Shown: piece by piece, positions 42,513 through 51,387 of the stretch | Position numbering within the stretch: the stretch's first letter is position 1 | Layout: the number at the start of each line of letters is the position of its first letter | Origin: Flavobacteriales bacterium | GTDB lineage: Bacteria > Bacteroidota > Bacteroidia > Flavobacteriales_E > Vicingaceae | DNA length: 53,756 nt | NCBI GenBank assembly: GCA_018608405.1 | Contig: JABAZP010000021.1 | Span: 1-53,756 of the forward strand | Direction of reading: 5' to 3' | Program-made: the position numbers and the translations under genes | The notes under the pieces: generated by a model | Databases searched by the model: none | What the model was told of the DNA's origin: nothing | Seen by the model: only the letters and a program-made list of their open reading frames with translations

Positions 42513-43572
42513 TTATTTGAAAAATAACACTTTTAACTGCCGTTAGCAGTTCTTCTTCTTTTGTTTCTTGCAACAGTAATTGTTGAGCTTCAGGTAATTC
42601 AAAAACCTCTTTTATATTGCGCAAAGCACCAGTTGGGACCTGTTTTTCTAACAGTAATTGCATGATTTCTTCTCTGCTAAATAGAGCTATAGCCGTTGAA
42701 AGTTCTTGTGCGAGTGCTACTCTGTTTTTAACCCGCTGCTGATTATCTGAGAATCTATGGTCGGAGCTTAACGTTTTGCAGTTTAGCACTTCACAAAGCG
42801 CTGTGAATTGCTTATTGGTGCCAATGGCTAAAACGATTTTTTTTCCATCGTTACAGGTAAACAATTCTCCGTAAGGTGCGATGTTGGGGTGCAATGTACC
42901 CATAGGTTGGGCAATATGTCCTCCCATAATCCAATTGGTACCTTGATTCACCAGCGATGCTAACGCGGCATCGTATAAAGAAACCGTCACTTTAAGAGCT
43001 TTAGATTCTTGTTGATGTTGCAAGAGTGCCAACAATAGGCCTTCTTTTAAGTGATGTGCTGCTAAAACATCAATCAGGGCAACTGGCATTTTACAGAGTT
43101 CTCCGGCAGGTGTTCCGCTCATGCTCAAAAAGCCACTTTCCGCCTGTAAAACCACGTCATAGGCGGTTCTGTTTTGTTTTCCGAAACCAGTTATCTCTCC
43201 ATAAATTAAGGTAGGATTCAATTTCTTTAAACTTTCAAAATCCAGACCCAGCTTAACTGCATCACCAGGTTTAAAGTTAGCCACTACCACATCTGCCTCT
43301 GATATCTCTTGATCTAATTTTTGGCGATCTTCTTCATTTTTCAAGTCCATGAACCAACTTTCCTTTCCCCAATTTACGCTGCTATAATAAGCAGAGTACG
43401 GATGAGACTTGTCCTCGGTTGCTAACTTCCAACTTCGAGTAACATCTCCACCAGTTTTGTCGTTTTCAACTTTAATCACTTTAGCGCCTAATTCTGCAAA
43501 GAAAACGCCTACTGAAGGACCGGCTAATACACTGGCCAACTCAATTACTGTTAAGTCTTTAAATGGTTTCAT
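42505..43572 (-). CDS. CaiB/BaiF family CoA-transferase
   Basis: From ATG 43572 the product has 355 residues. The family Rossmann-type start (LTVIELASVLAGPSVGVFFAELGAKVIKVE) is present, and the catalytic Asp is in ALIDVLAAHH near residue 167. These enzymes move CoA between acids or racemise alpha-methylacyl-CoA. The frame is open further upstream, but ATG 43572 overlaps the methyltransferase stop as ATGA, which fits translational coupling and the usual family start. The substrate is unknown; coupling to a methyltransferase suggests a shared acyl or small-acid pathway. Confidence 0.88.
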   Translation of the reverse strand: MKPFKDLTVIELASVLAGPSVGVFFAELGAKVIKVENDKTGGDVTRSWKLATEDKSHPYSAYYSSVNWGKESWFMDLKNEEDRQKLDQEISEADVVVANFKPGDAVKLGLDFESLKKLNPTLIYGEITGFGKQNRTAYDVVLQAESGFLSMSGTPAGELCKMPVALIDVLAAHHLKEGLLLALLQHQQESKALKVTVSLYDAALASLVNQGTNWIMGGHIAQPMGTLHPNIAPYGELFTCNDGKKIVLAIGTNKQFTALCEVLNCKTLSSDHRFSDNQQRVKNRVALAQELSTAIALFSREEIMQLLLEKQVPTGALRNIKEVFELPEAQQLLLQETKEEELLTAVKSVIFQITT

Positions 43573-44453
43573 TTGGTAGCAGTTATTAATCCATACTTCC
43601 ACAAACCTGCATCTAGGCTGCTTAACAAATGGTAACACATTTTAGTGTTGGCTTCTTGGGTTTTCGAGAATCGTTTTCCAATGATTCTATGTGCAAAATT
43701 ATACGCTGCAGCAGGATAGTAGAACCTTCTCAATCGTTTAATGCTAGGTCGGATTCGAGCCGTTTCATCAATACACTCAATGTTTTTGAAATTTAGCTCT
43801 TTTAAGTTGTCTCGGTAATGTTGTTCCGTATCTAAGCTATTTACTTTACATCCGTTAAATGCGTTGGTATACAAAGAACGGTACTCGTTTTCGTTCAGAC
43901 TCTCTTTACCTTGCAAGTTATCAGCTATTGCAATTCTTCCTCCTGGTTTTAGTAAGCATTTTGCTTCTTTCAGAAAGGCTATTTTGGGTTCAGCGTAACA
44001 AATACTTTCCATTCCTGTAATGAGCGTGAAGCTTTCATTCTCAAAGCTAGTGTTACAAAAATCCATTACTTCAAATTTTACCAAATGGTTTACACCTTCC
44101 TTTTTAGCATTTTCATTGGCCTTTTCTGCTTGGTGCGGAGTTAAAGTAATCCCGATACCGGTACAACCAATTTGTTTGGCAAAATGAATTAATGTGCCAC
44201 CAACTCCGCAACCGGCATCTAAAACGTGATCGCTTTTTACAAGCTTTGCAACTTGAATCATTTCATTGTTGAGATTCACTAAGGCTTCACTTAGCTTTTT
44301 TGTATCCTTGTTCCAAATGCCTAGGTTTAGCTGCATGTTTTGGTCCATTCCCCAAGCATCACGATACGCATTATCGCACTCTTCATAATAGCTTACAATT
44401 GCATCTTTTTGCTCGTCCCAAGCAGTATTTTGAATTATTTTATCCTGTTTCAC
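43569..44453 (-). CDS. SAM-dependent methyltransferase of the sterol/tocopherol MT type
   Basis: The product has 294 residues. Motif I is VLDAGCGVGGTLIHFA (about 76-91), post-I GIGITLTPHQ, and motif II/III has FTLITGMESICYAEPK and LKPGGRIAIAD. The GITLTPHQ segment and overall layout resemble gamma-tocopherol and sterol C-methyltransferases and cyclopropane synthase relatives, so a lipid-like substrate is possible. It is the first gene of a two-gene unit with the CoA-transferase (ATGA overlap) and is divergent from the DUF6438 lipoprotein gene. Confidence 0.82.
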   Translation of the reverse strand: MKQDKIIQNTAWDEQKDAIVSYYEECDNAYRDAWGMDQNMQLNLGIWNKDTKKLSEALVNLNNEMIQVAKLVKSDHVLDAGCGVGGTLIHFAKQIGCTGIGITLTPHQAEKANENAKKEGVNHLVKFEVMDFCNTSFENESFTLITGMESICYAEPKIAFLKEAKCLLKPGGRIAIADNLQGKESLNENEYRSLYTNAFNGCKVNSLDTEQHYRDNLKELNFKNIECIDETARIRPSIKRLRRFYYPAAAYNFAHRIIGKRFSKTQEANTKMCYHLLSSLDAGLWKYGLITATK

Positions 44454-44500
44454 TAAATTGGAATTATTATTGCAAATCTAACGAGACAAGACGAACAGTT

Positions 44501-45103
44501 ATGAAAACGACGATATACTTATTCACGATACTTTTAGTGTTAAATGCCTGTAAAGGGAAGAAAGATGTTGCGGTTCAGGAAGAAAAGCCTAAAACCGAGA
44601 CTGCTGCGAGTGAAATGACGGATGCAGAAAGAGAAGCTGCGATTATTGAGCAGATGAAGAATGAAAAGCTACCCAATCAGGGAGAAGACTACTATGCAAT
44701 GGTGGAAAAAGAGATTCCTACGAATGCTGTTGCTCGCATTCAACGAACCCCTTGTTTCGGTCGTTGCCCAATTTATACTTTAACGGTTTATGAAGATGGT
44801 CGAGCTGAATATTTTGGAAAGAATTTTGCGCCAAGAGAAGGGAAGTGGACAGCTGCTGTTTCACTTGAGTTGATGGAACAACTAAAGGTATTTGCCAATG
44901 AGATTGGGTATTTTGAATTAGAGAATGTGTACGATAAAGAGGCCGTAACAGATGTGCCTTCCACCATCACAAGCTTACGAACAGAAGCTGGCTTAAAAAC
45001 GGTAGTCAACCGATTTGATGCGCCGGGAGAATTATATCGATTTGAGCAATATTTTGATGAATTGTTTATGAATGTAGAGTGGGTTTCTGCAGGGACGGAG
45101 TAA
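44501..45103 (+). CDS. DUF6438-type lipoprotein
   Basis: From ATG 44501 the product has 200 residues with a lipobox VLNAC (C18-19 region) and a Glu/Lys-rich spacer to about residue 75. The C-terminal domain starts RIQRTPCFGRCPIYTLTVYE, the Cys-Phe-Gly-x-Cys-Pro signature I recall for DUF6438. The two cysteines four residues apart could form a disulfide. Function unknown. The frame is open upstream of the ATG inside the divergent methyltransferase gene, but the lipoprotein signal fixes the start. Confidence 0.75.
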   Translation: MKTTIYLFTILLVLNACKGKKDVAVQEEKPKTETAASEMTDAEREAAIIEQMKNEKLPNQGEDYYAMVEKEIPTNAVARIQRTPCFGRCPIYTLTVYEDGRAEYFGKNFAPREGKWTAAVSLELMEQLKVFANEIGYFELENVYDKEAVTDVPSTITSLRTEAGLKTVVNRFDAPGELYRFEQYFDELFMNVEWVSAGTE

Positions 45104-45110
45104 CGTTTTA

Positions 45111-47858
45111 CTAAAATCTCGAAACGGGAATAAATACTTCCCAATTGTTTAGGTTGTAACTCGTTTGAGAAAAGGCATAACTGTATCTAACTCCTATAGG
45201 GACAGACAATAGACGAAAGAGTCTTGTGTCAAGAATTAGTTCAAAACCGGCGCTGTTGAATTCTCTGTTCTGTGTTGTAGCAATGGAATAATCAAAGAAT
45301 GCATTTCCACGTATTCGAAGTAGATAGAAGATGCCAAAGGCACCCATGTCGGGATATAGAATAGGGAAGTGGTAGTTACTACTTACCTTATACATCTCAC
45401 TGCTTCTGAAACTGCTAAAACCTCTGGTGTAGACAAATTGATCACTGTTTCGGTAATTACTTTCTCCTCCTTCAAATCGAAGATCCGCTTCAATCACTAA
45501 ATTGTCATTTTTAAATAGCCCGGGTAGTGCAATTGCATTTTGTGCTGTAAATTGATAGTTCTCAAAATTTATCGCTCTTGAATCTTCTATAACAGTCGAT
45601 AAAGCCAACTTTGGGAAAATGTTTTTTCTAGCTTTTAATTTACTTTGGCGGTAAGCTAAGCCATTGGTCAATGTATGAAAATCTTGATTCTGAATCTCAT
45701 TAGATTTACTATTAATTCTGCGAAAGCTATATTCAGAAGACAGGCGAAGGTTCCGAGAGTAGGTTTTGGAAGAATAATTTAGAGGAACGCTAAGTCCCAA
45801 ACCTGTTCTTGTTTCAACAAAACTAATGTTCTGATTGTTAGTAGTAATGCTTCTATCTAAATTTTGAAAGAAGGCATTTACTTGCACAAAATATTGACCG
45901 TAAGTGGCATTAACGTCAAAACCAGACCTTTCTTCGTTTAAGTTGTAGTTCCATCCGGCATTAAGGTCTAAGGTATTTAAGACATTTTCTGAGGTAAACT
46001 CAAAGCCCAATTCGGTTTGACTTACCGTTGGAGTCCAAGAGTGAATGTTAATCAACGAATTAGTGTTTTTGTAAGTACTAATTTCTACATTCCGGAGAGT
46101 ATCTGCTGTTGGTATTTTTGAAGGGTTTAAGATAAAATCTGGATTGTAATAGGCTAACGTATTTAGCTCAGGAACGACTTGAAAAGGTTCGGAATCATCG
46201 GGGACTTCAACTTTGCGCAATTGAAGTCCGTTTAAACTAAAGGCTGTAAAGTAAATTTGACCAGTTGATGGGTCAATAGTAGGTGAATATTTTCCAGAAC
46301 CTTCAGCGGTCAATTCAACGAGTTTATCATTTTCAAGAAAGTACAGGTTGTCAACTCCGTTATAACTTGCTTCAAAGTAAATTTTACCCTGGTACTCTAG
46401 TGGTCTGCCTGTAATATTATAGGTCCAATTGGTTTTTGCTTGTATCGCTCCTGATTCAGTTATTTCAACAATGGCAGTTTGCCCTAGCGTATCTCTTGCG
46501 TTGGCAAGAAAGGTATTCGATGATGTGGAAGTAATTTCCGTAATGTAATACTGATTAGGATTCTCAATCGTTTGAATCAATGTTCCATCCTTTTGTAATT
46601 GATGAATTTCATAGGTTCCATCGGGATTAACATAGTTAGCTAGAATTGTTTCACCGTCGTTTGAAAAACTTGGATGGAAGTATTTTCCTTTTGTTGTCAG
46701 TTGCATTAGCTTTTTGGTGTTGATATCATACATTACAATGTCTTCATAATCAACCCATCCCCATCGTTTATCGAAATGTGTTTCAGTAGATAGGATTTGT
46801 CCTTCGTAAACATCAAAGTAGTTATTCGAACGAATGTCCGCCTGCCGAATTTTTACTTTTTTACCATTTTCCAACTTGTAAAAGGCTGTTGCCTCATCGT
46901 AACTGCCATGGATAAAATACAGTGTGCTGTCGCGATCAAATTTAGGATAGTAGTAGTTACTCACTTCATTCTTATCAACTTCAAATAGAGGTGTTCCCAG
47001 CGTATTTTCATCACTATTCCAATGCTTCGCAAAATCTTCCATCACGCTTTGATACATTTGGGGTGCTCGTTGCCCGCCATTTTTTTTCAAGGCTCTTGAA
47101 AATGGATAGATGATTCCTTTGTAACTAGCAGCACTTTTAAGCACTTCTGTCCAATAGTCAACTCCGTATTGCTCTCTACCATAGCGCACCATTAAGTACC
47201 CTAAGCGATAATGATCTGGCACAAAATCTTGCAAGGAACCATTTCTTGCTTTATCATAACTCGGAAAGTTTTGCTCCAACGCAAAAGCACGGTAGCCGTT
47301 AAAAAAAGCAGGAATTCGACCTCTTCCTTGTTCAGAAAATTTGGTTTCGGCTAGCACTGCGTCACCTTCAAAGAACCAGTTTGGTATAGCTAAGGATTGA
47401 GCGGCTCCCCATGTTATTTCCCCGCCAATCCAATGCAGCACTTTCGAAACTCCATAATACGAATTGGCAAATTGCAAAACATGCTGGTATTCGTGAACAC
47501 CCAAAGTGTAATGCCAAGGCAAGGTGCCAATCACATTGTTCACAGGATAAGGTGTGAGAAAGAATTCGGAAACAAAGGGAGCAAGCCCCACATAGCCATT
47601 TGCTTGTGTAGTGGAGTTCTGTAAAATAATGTTGATGTTCCTTCGCTTAGCACCAATGTTAACTTCCATAGTATTCATTCTGCTAAATATGGCTGCTACT
47701 TTTCTGGCTGTAGACTCAATTTCAGGCGAGTAAATCAATCGGTAATTCTCGTTTTCTAATTGATTCCAATGCTTGGTTGGTTTAAAACCACCAAATTCTT
47801 GACAAATAGCATGGACGCTAAAAAACAAACAAAACACCGAAATTAAATTGCGGAACAT
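45111..47858 (-). CDS. Exported gluzincin-like protease with propeller and outer-membrane barrel
   Basis: From ATG 47858 the product has 915 residues with a signal peptide ending near residue 19. The N-terminal part (about 20-290) has HEYQH (H122, E123, H126) followed by NWFFEGDAVLAE, whose Glu fits as third zinc ligand, so it resembles a peptidase MA-type gluzincin. The middle (about 300-570) holds repeats like a TolB-type beta-propeller (YFHPSFSNDGETILANY, GSGKYSPTIDPSTGQIYF). The last 270 residues look like outer-membrane beta strands and end in a terminal Phe (PVSRF). An upstream ATG at 47894 is less likely because it precedes the signal peptide by 12 residues. Confidence 0.75.
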   Translation of the reverse strand: MFRNLISVFCLFFSVHAICQEFGGFKPTKHWNQLENENYRLIYSPEIESTARKVAAIFSRMNTMEVNIGAKRRNINIILQNSTTQANGYVGLAPFVSEFFLTPYPVNNVIGTLPWHYTLGVHEYQHVLQFANSYYGVSKVLHWIGGEITWGAAQSLAIPNWFFEGDAVLAETKFSEQGRGRIPAFFNGYRAFALEQNFPSYDKARNGSLQDFVPDHYRLGYLMVRYGREQYGVDYWTEVLKSAASYKGIIYPFSRALKKNGGQRAPQMYQSVMEDFAKHWNSDENTLGTPLFEVDKNEVSNYYYPKFDRDSTLYFIHGSYDEATAFYKLENGKKVKIRQADIRSNNYFDVYEGQILSTETHFDKRWGWVDYEDIVMYDINTKKLMQLTTKGKYFHPSFSNDGETILANYVNPDGTYEIHQLQKDGTLIQTIENPNQYYITEITSTSSNTFLANARDTLGQTAIVEITESGAIQAKTNWTYNITGRPLEYQGKIYFEASYNGVDNLYFLENDKLVELTAEGSGKYSPTIDPSTGQIYFTAFSLNGLQLRKVEVPDDSEPFQVVPELNTLAYYNPDFILNPSKIPTADTLRNVEISTYKNTNSLINIHSWTPTVSQTELGFEFTSENVLNTLDLNAGWNYNLNEERSGFDVNATYGQYFVQVNAFFQNLDRSITTNNQNISFVETRTGLGLSVPLNYSSKTYSRNLRLSSEYSFRRINSKSNEIQNQDFHTLTNGLAYRQSKLKARKNIFPKLALSTVIEDSRAINFENYQFTAQNAIALPGLFKNDNLVIEADLRFEGGESNYRNSDQFVYTRGFSSFRSSEMYKVSSNYHFPILYPDMGAFGIFYLLRIRGNAFFDYSIATTQNREFNSAGFELILDTRLFRLLSVPIGVRYSYAFSQTSYNLNNWEVFIPVSRF

Positions 47859-47873
47859 AATGAAAGAAAAGAG

Positions 47874-47892
47874 GTTCTTTGTAGTAAAGAAC
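47874..47892. promoter_or_regulatory. Inverted repeat between divergent genes
   Basis: GTTCTTT and AAAGAAC form a perfect 7-base inverted repeat around GTAGT. It lies in the 38-base gap between the start of the protease-barrel gene and the peroxiredoxin ATG, so it could bind a shared regulator. Confidence 0.4.
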
Positions 47893-47896
47893 AAAG

Positions 47897-48379
47897 ATGG
47901 GAAAAGAAATTGGGGTCGGGGATAAAATTCCTGACTTTACATTACCAAACGAACAAAATCAGTTGGTTAGAATCTCTTCAAAAGATGCAAAAAAGCGAAT
48001 TATTTACTTCTATCCAAAAGATGATACAAAGGTTTGTAGTGCACAAGCATGCAGTTTTAGGGATTGGCAAAGTGAATTAGCAGCCTTTGGGTATGAAGTT
48101 ATAGGCATAAGCAGTGATGGTCCGGAAGCACATCAAAAATTTATAGCAAAGTTTAACCTTAACTTTACGCTACTTAGTGATAAAGGGGGTGTTGTTAGAA
48201 AGCAATTTGGAGCGTCATCATTTATAGGTCTAATTCCTTCAAGGAAAACATTTTTAGTGGATGAATGCGGTATCGTGGAGTTTGTGTACAATGCAATGTT
48301 CGAAGATGAAGGCCATGTTAAAGCAGTTAAAGAGTTCATAATTAATAAAAACAAGCAATATGAAAGTAATGAAAATTAG
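47897..48379 (+). CDS. Peroxiredoxin of the BCP/PrxQ type
   Basis: The product has 160 residues with a single thioredoxin-like domain. Peroxidatic C47 sits in DDTKVCSAQACSFRD with the family Thr three residues before it, and C52 five residues later is the usual resolving cysteine of the PrxQ group. The common TPGCTxEAC form is changed: Lys-Val for Pro-Gly and Gln for Glu. The enzyme reduces peroxides in the cytoplasm. The dienelactone hydrolase lipoprotein gene overlaps its end by 20 bases. Confidence 0.9.
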   Translation: MGKEIGVGDKIPDFTLPNEQNQLVRISSKDAKKRIIYFYPKDDTKVCSAQACSFRDWQSELAAFGYEVIGISSDGPEAHQKFIAKFNLNFTLLSDKGGVVRKQFGASSFIGLIPSRKTFLVDECGIVEFVYNAMFEDEGHVKAVKEFIINKNKQYESNEN

Positions 48380-49208
48380 TATTTTAATCGCAATAGCGGC
48401 TCTTTTATGGGCCTGCGGTGGGGCAGTTGAAGATAAATCAACTACTGAAGAAAAAGATGCAACTGAAAAGTTTAACGACCTGGCAGACGAAGAGGGTTTT
48501 GCTGAATCACACGATGAACCATTAGAACTCGATGTTGATGCACTCGGAGAGATGAGTAAAGTGGCGATGGGAGAAAGTGAGGCTGCTAATATTTACTCTA
48601 TCAATAAAGAAGGAAGTAACAACTATTTGTTGGTTTTCCACGAATGGTGGGGGTTAAACAACCACATTATCGCGGAAGCAGACGAACTTTACAAGAAGTT
48701 AGGGAATGTAAACGTAATTGCAGTTGACTTGTACGATGGTGAAGTTGCGACAGATAGAGAAAGAGCTGGAGAGTTGATGCAAGGAGCTGATTCGGAAAGG
48801 TGCAACAGCATTATTGCTGAAGTTTTAAATGGGTTACCTGAAGGTGCTTCTGTTGGAACAATTGGATGGTGCTTTGGCGGTGGGTGGTCTTTGAAAGCTG
48901 CTTTGGCCGGTGGCGAAAAGACAGATGCCTGTGTTATGTATTACGGAATGCCTGTTGAAGATGTTGAAGTGTTAAAGACATTGAACTCTGATGTGCTATT
49001 CATTTTTGCAGAGCAAGACCAATGGATTAATCAGGAAATGGCAGATAAGTTTAAAAGTAACATGGACCAAGCCGGAAAAGAAATAACGGTAATGGCTTTT
49101 GATGCAGATCACGCTTTTGCTAATCCAAGTAGTGAAAAATACATTGAAAAAGCGGCGCAAGAAGCAAATGCCGCTGCTATAGAATATTTGAAGGCTAACT
49201 TGAAATAG
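48360..49208 (+). CDS. Dienelactone hydrolase family lipoprotein
   Basis: The product has 282 residues with a lipobox LLWAC (C19) and an acidic spacer to about residue 70. The alpha/beta hydrolase domain has the dienelactone hydrolase triad: C171 in GWCFGG, D220 in AEQDQW and H251 in DADHAFAN, plus E95 in FHEWWG. Dienelactone hydrolases open lactone rings; as a surface or periplasmic lipoprotein this one may act on other esters. A second ATG at 48369 would give the same lipoprotein without three residues. It overlaps the peroxiredoxin gene and is followed by a strong bidirectional terminator. Confidence 0.87.
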   Translation: MKVMKISILIAIAALLWACGGAVEDKSTTEEKDATEKFNDLADEEGFAESHDEPLELDVDALGEMSKVAMGESEAANIYSINKEGSNNYLLVFHEWWGLNNHIIAEADELYKKLGNVNVIAVDLYDGEVATDRERAGELMQGADSERCNSIIAEVLNGLPEGASVGTIGWCFGGGWSLKAALAGGEKTDACVMYYGMPVEDVEVLKTLNSDVLFIFAEQDQWINQEMADKFKSNMDQAGKEITVMAFDADHAFANPSSEKYIEKAAQEANAAAIEYLKANLK

Positions 49209-49235
49209 CACTTCAAACCGTTTATCGGTTATAAA

Positions 49236-49270
49236 AAAGCCTCCATTTTACATTGTAAAATGGAGGCTTT
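49236..49270. terminator. Bidirectional terminator between converging genes
   Basis: GCCTCCATTTTACA and TGTAAAATGGAGGC pair in a perfect 14-base stem (49239-49267) with almost no loop. An A run lies before it and T-rich sequence after it, so it can end both the hydrolase and the AOS-family transcripts. Confidence 0.92.
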
Positions 49271-49292
49271 CTATTTTTTTAAGTTTTGTTTT

Positions 49293-50537
49293 TTATACTG
49301 CAGCTATCTCGTCTGACTTGTATTCGCCTGCTAATAACTTCTTTTGAACCTTTTTGAACGTTTCAATGGTATATTCTACATCTTCAACCGTGTGCATTGC
49401 AGTCGGGATTAAACGTAAAATAATCATTCCTCGCGGAATAACAGGGTACACTACGATAGAACAAAACAAACCATGATTCTCTCTTAAATCTAATGTAAGA
49501 TTGGTAGCTTCACCTAAACCACCTTCTAAAATAACCGGGGTTACTTGTGTGTTAGTTGTTCCAATGTTAAAACCAGCTTCTACTAATCCTTTTTGAAGTG
49601 CATTTGCGATTACCCACAGTTGATCCTTCAATTCAGGCATGGTTTTCATCATCTTGAGTCGTTTTCTAGCACCAACAACTAAAGGCATTGGCAACGATTT
49701 AGCAAAGATTTGAGAACGCATGTTGTATCGCAAGTAACGAACCATGTCTTCATCTCCAGCAATGAATGCACCAATACTCGCAAATGATTTTGCAAAAGTT
49801 CCAAAATAAACATCAATGTCATCTTGAACACCTTGCGCTTCTCCAGTTCCTGCACCAGTTTCTCCCATGGTACCTATACCGTGAGCATCGTCAACAAAAA
49901 GTCTGAAATTATATTGCTTTTTCAACTCAACAATTTCTTTCAACTTTCCTTGGTTTCCGCTCATTCCGAAAACGCCCTCAGTAATTACTAAGATTGCTCC
50001 GTTTTGCTCAGTGGCCAGTTTGGTAGCTCTTTCTAACTGCTTTTTAAGGTTCTCAATGTCATTGTGCTTGAACACATATCTTTTACCTTGATGCAATCTA
50101 ACTCCGTCAATAATACAGGCATGGGATTCCCCATCGTACACAATCACGTCGTTTCGATCCACTAATGCGTCAATGGCAGACATGCAGCCTTGGTAACCGA
50201 AGTTTAAAAGAATAGAGTCTTGCTTCATGACAAAATCGGCCAGTTCTTTTTCTAACTTTTCGTGTAATGGCGTATTTCCAGACATCATTCTAGCACCCAT
50301 AGGGTAACCCAAACCCCATTTTTTAGTTGCTTTGTGATCTACTTTTCTTATTTCTGGGTGGTTGCTTAAACCTAAATAATTATTCAAACTCCATTGCAAC
50401 ACTTCCTTTCCTCTAAAGGTCATTCGGTTGTTTATTTCACCTTCTAACTTTGGGAAAGTAAAGTAACCGTGACTCTCTTTTGCATGTTGTCCTAATGGAC
50501 CTGGGTTTGCATTAATCTTGTCAAATAAATCTTTCAT
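49293..50537 (-). CDS. AOS-family PLP enzyme (serine palmitoyltransferase or KBL type)
   Basis: The product has 414 residues and is a fold type I PLP enzyme of the alpha-oxoamine synthase family. The PLP lysine is K250 in GTFAKSFASIG, the ring Asp is in VDDAHG (D216-D217), and SHACIIDG near 138-145 is the His region that stacks on PLP. Family members join an amino acid to an acyl-CoA: glycine C-acetyltransferase, 8-amino-7-oxononanoate synthase, serine palmitoyltransferase, or the cysteate enzyme of sulfonolipid synthesis. In flavobacteria, this particular type (start KDLFDKI, GPLG) is a good candidate for the sphingolipid or sulfonolipid first step. The choice cannot be settled from sequence alone. 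Confidence 0.85.
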   Translation of the reverse strand: MKDLFDKINANPGPLGQHAKESHGYFTFPKLEGEINNRMTFRGKEVLQWSLNNYLGLSNHPEIRKVDHKATKKWGLGYPMGARMMSGNTPLHEKLEKELADFVMKQDSILLNFGYQGCMSAIDALVDRNDVIVYDGESHACIIDGVRLHQGKRYVFKHNDIENLKKQLERATKLATEQNGAILVITEGVFGMSGNQGKLKEIVELKKQYNFRLFVDDAHGIGTMGETGAGTGEAQGVQDDIDVYFGTFAKSFASIGAFIAGDEDMVRYLRYNMRSQIFAKSLPMPLVVGARKRLKMMKTMPELKDQLWVIANALQKGLVEAGFNIGTTNTQVTPVILEGGLGEATNLTLDLRENHGLFCSIVVYPVIPRGMIILRLIPTAMHTVEDVEYTIETFKKVQKKLLAGEYKSDEIAAV

Positions 50538-50641
50538 TCAATTTAATTTTATGATGCAACAAAGGTAAATGTAATTTGAATCAAAAAAAAATTGAAATAT
50601 TAACTGGAAAGCATTGATAACTCTAGTATGGGCTCATTTTT

Positions 50642-50674
50642 TTTGAATTGAACAAAACAATAAACCTAATTTTG
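50642..50674 (+). promoter_or_regulatory. Promoter of the PhnA-like gene
   Basis: TAATTTTG (50667-50674) is an exact -7 box, with TTTG (50642-50645) 21 bases upstream as the -33 element. The predicted transcript start lies after GTG 50676, which supports ATG 50691 as start codon. Confidence 0.65.
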
Positions 50675-50690
50675 TGTGAAAACCAAACCA

Positions 50691-51269
50691 ATGGCCTTAA
50701 TAGATGATTTAGAAAGTAGAAGTGGGAATAAGTGCGAATTTTGCGGTTCAACTGTGAATTTAGCGCCTTTTTTAGTTGCTCCAAAAACGGAAAAAACAAC
50801 AGAGAACCACGTATATGTTTGCGAAACATGTAATGCTCAATTGGAAAATCCAGATACTGCGGAGCCCAATCATTGGAGGTGTCTAAATGACTCTATGTGG
50901 AATGAAAATTCTGCGGTAAAAGTTGTTTCCTATCGAATGCTCCATCATTTGAAAAGGGAGGGATGGCCGCAAGATTTGATGGATATGATTTACTTGGATG
51001 AGGAGGAGTTAGAATGGGCAAAGCAAGGAATTGTTGAAGAAAATCCTAATGCAATTGTGCATAGAGATAGTAATGGAGCGGTATTACAAAATGGTGATAG
51101 CATAACAGTGATTAAAGATTTGAATGTGAAGGGAAGCAGTTTGGTTGCCAAAAGAGGAACTGCCGTTCGAAACATCACCTTAGTACATGACAACGCAGAA
51201 CACATTGAGGGTAGAGTGGAAGGTCAGCAAATTGTTATTTTGACTCAGTACGTGAAGAAGAACGCATAG
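50691..51269 (+). CDS. PhnA/YjdM family zinc-ribbon protein
   Basis: From ATG 50691 the product has 192 residues. A zinc ribbon at the N-terminus has CEFC (about 15-18) and CETC (about 45-48), a middle helical part (WRCLNDSMWNENSAVKVVSY) follows, and the C-terminal 70 residues form the SH3-like PhnA domain (NGDSITVIKDLNVKGSS, KRGTAVRNI). Despite its old name the family is not a proven phosphonate enzyme; its role is unknown. A GTG at 50676 would add five residues but the promoter box ends two bases before it. Confidence 0.85.
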   Translation: MALIDDLESRSGNKCEFCGSTVNLAPFLVAPKTEKTTENHVYVCETCNAQLENPDTAEPNHWRCLNDSMWNENSAVKVVSYRMLHHLKREGWPQDLMDMIYLDEEELEWAKQGIVEENPNAIVHRDSNGAVLQNGDSITVIKDLNVKGSSLVAKRGTAVRNITLVHDNAEHIEGRVEGQQIVILTQYVKKNA

Positions 51270-51322
51270 CTCTTAATGGTTATCTAATTCTAATTTTAAA
51301 GAAGAAATTCTAGATTATATAA

Positions 51323-51363
51323 AGGCCTTCCAATCCTGAGTTAATTTCAGAATTAGAAGGCCT
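51323..51363. terminator. Imperfect hairpin between PhnA-like and ssb genes
   Basis: A 17-base stem with two mismatches (AGGCCTTC at one end, GAAGGCCT at the other) surrounds a 7-base loop. It lies between two converging genes and may terminate both, but neither side has a strong U run. Confidence 0.55.
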
Positions 51364-51387
51364 AATTAAATGATTATAAAATCTTTG

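Noticed and set aside
44300..44500. An N-terminal extension of the DUF6438 lipoprotein
   Set aside because: The extension lies inside the divergent methyltransferase gene and would place 67 residues before the lipoprotein signal peptide.
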